Source of the DNA: Lachnospiraceae bacterium | GTDB lineage: Bacteria > Bacillota > Clostridia > Lachnospirales > Lachnospiraceae | Length of the DNA: 64,000 nt | Direction: 5' to 3' | Assembly (NCBI GenBank): GCA_910575565.1 | Contig: CAJTFL010000014.1 | Location: 45,979-109,978 of the forward strand | Part shown: piece by piece, positions 63,943 to 64,000 of the stretch | Position numbering within the stretch: the stretch's first letter is position 1 | Layout of the letters: each line of letters opens with the position of its first letter | Program-made: the position numbers and the translations under genes | The notes under the pieces: model-generated | Told to the model about the DNA's origin: nothing | What the model saw: the letters and a program-made list of their open reading frames with translations, nothing else | Database searches by the model: none

Positions 63943-64000
63943 CACCGCTTTCAATGTTCTGATGTGTTTTTAGGAAGATTAGACCGAGAAGATTTCGGCA

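Overview
The window looks like the chromosome of a spore-forming Clostridia, most likely a Lachnospiraceae member. The evidence is spoVT, a clostridial AdhE, agr-type quorum sensing, many zinc-ribbon proteins and the repeat families seen here. This placement is inferred from protein family resemblance only. About 60 genes are supported and almost all lie on the minus strand until about 60.3 kb.

Left edge (1-6.0 kb): a visibly AT-rich block. It holds an agr-like module (LytTR response regulator, AgrC-type kinase and a very short AgrD-like peptide gene running off the window edge), a decayed AbiEii-like fragment, a stalk-domain secreted protein, and a large HD-domain (dGTPase/SAMHD1-like) protein with a small partner ORF. 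spoVT follows at 6.2-6.7 kb, with a candidate sigma-G promoter.

Centre (6.9-46.2 kb): a very large type VII secretion (T7SSb-like) island. The secretion core at 35.6-46.2 kb has EssC with two FHA domains and three P-loop domains, a YukD/EsaB-like ubiquitin fold protein, five WXG100-type proteins plus one related helical protein, an FHA-like membrane protein and a LytTR regulator. Around it is an unusually complete Ser/Thr phospho-signalling set: three kinases (one with PASTA repeats, one carrying a solute-binding-protein-like ectodomain, one with TPRs), one pseudokinase, three PP2C phosphatases, a VWA-FHA protein and three further FHA or FHA-like proteins. One of these carries ten copies of a DDNRT(I/V)AF motif. 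There is also a set of membrane proteins that start with a cytoplasmic zinc ribbon and end in diverse surface domains (M15 peptidase nearby, galactose-binding-like, YARHG, carboxypeptidase-regulatory/DUF2135-like, beta-propeller). A candidate effector precedes two DUF4176 genes. The WXG100 operon and the candidate effector share a 72-73 bp promoter module, so they are probably co-regulated. The whole resembles, by analogy, the threonine phosphorylation control of type VI secretion, built here around a type VII machine. No EssA, EssB/YukC or EsaA/YueB homologue was recognised in the window.

Right part (46.6-58.5 kb): housekeeping genes: a phosphotransferase, adhE behind a sigma-A promoter with three tandem Rex-like operators, mfd, pth, yhaM, an HtrA-like protein with a degraded catalytic triad, and a YitT-family protein. 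mfd and spoVT are often close neighbours in Firmicutes; here roughly 44 kb lie between them, so the island may have been inserted there.

Right edge (58.6-64 kb): a scar region with an internally deleted AAA-ATPase-like gene, the first codons of a serine recombinase and an Rpn-like remnant, followed by a LysR-controlled locus (DUF2798 protein, internally deleted flavin oxidoreductase, lysR, two-subunit UxaA-family dehydratase, transporter fragment). A 34-bp motif is shared by the two LysR-linked promoters. Several dispersed non-coding repeat families with terminal inverted repeats or strong hairpins occur between genes. No tRNA, rRNA, CRISPR array or intact insertion sequence was seen.
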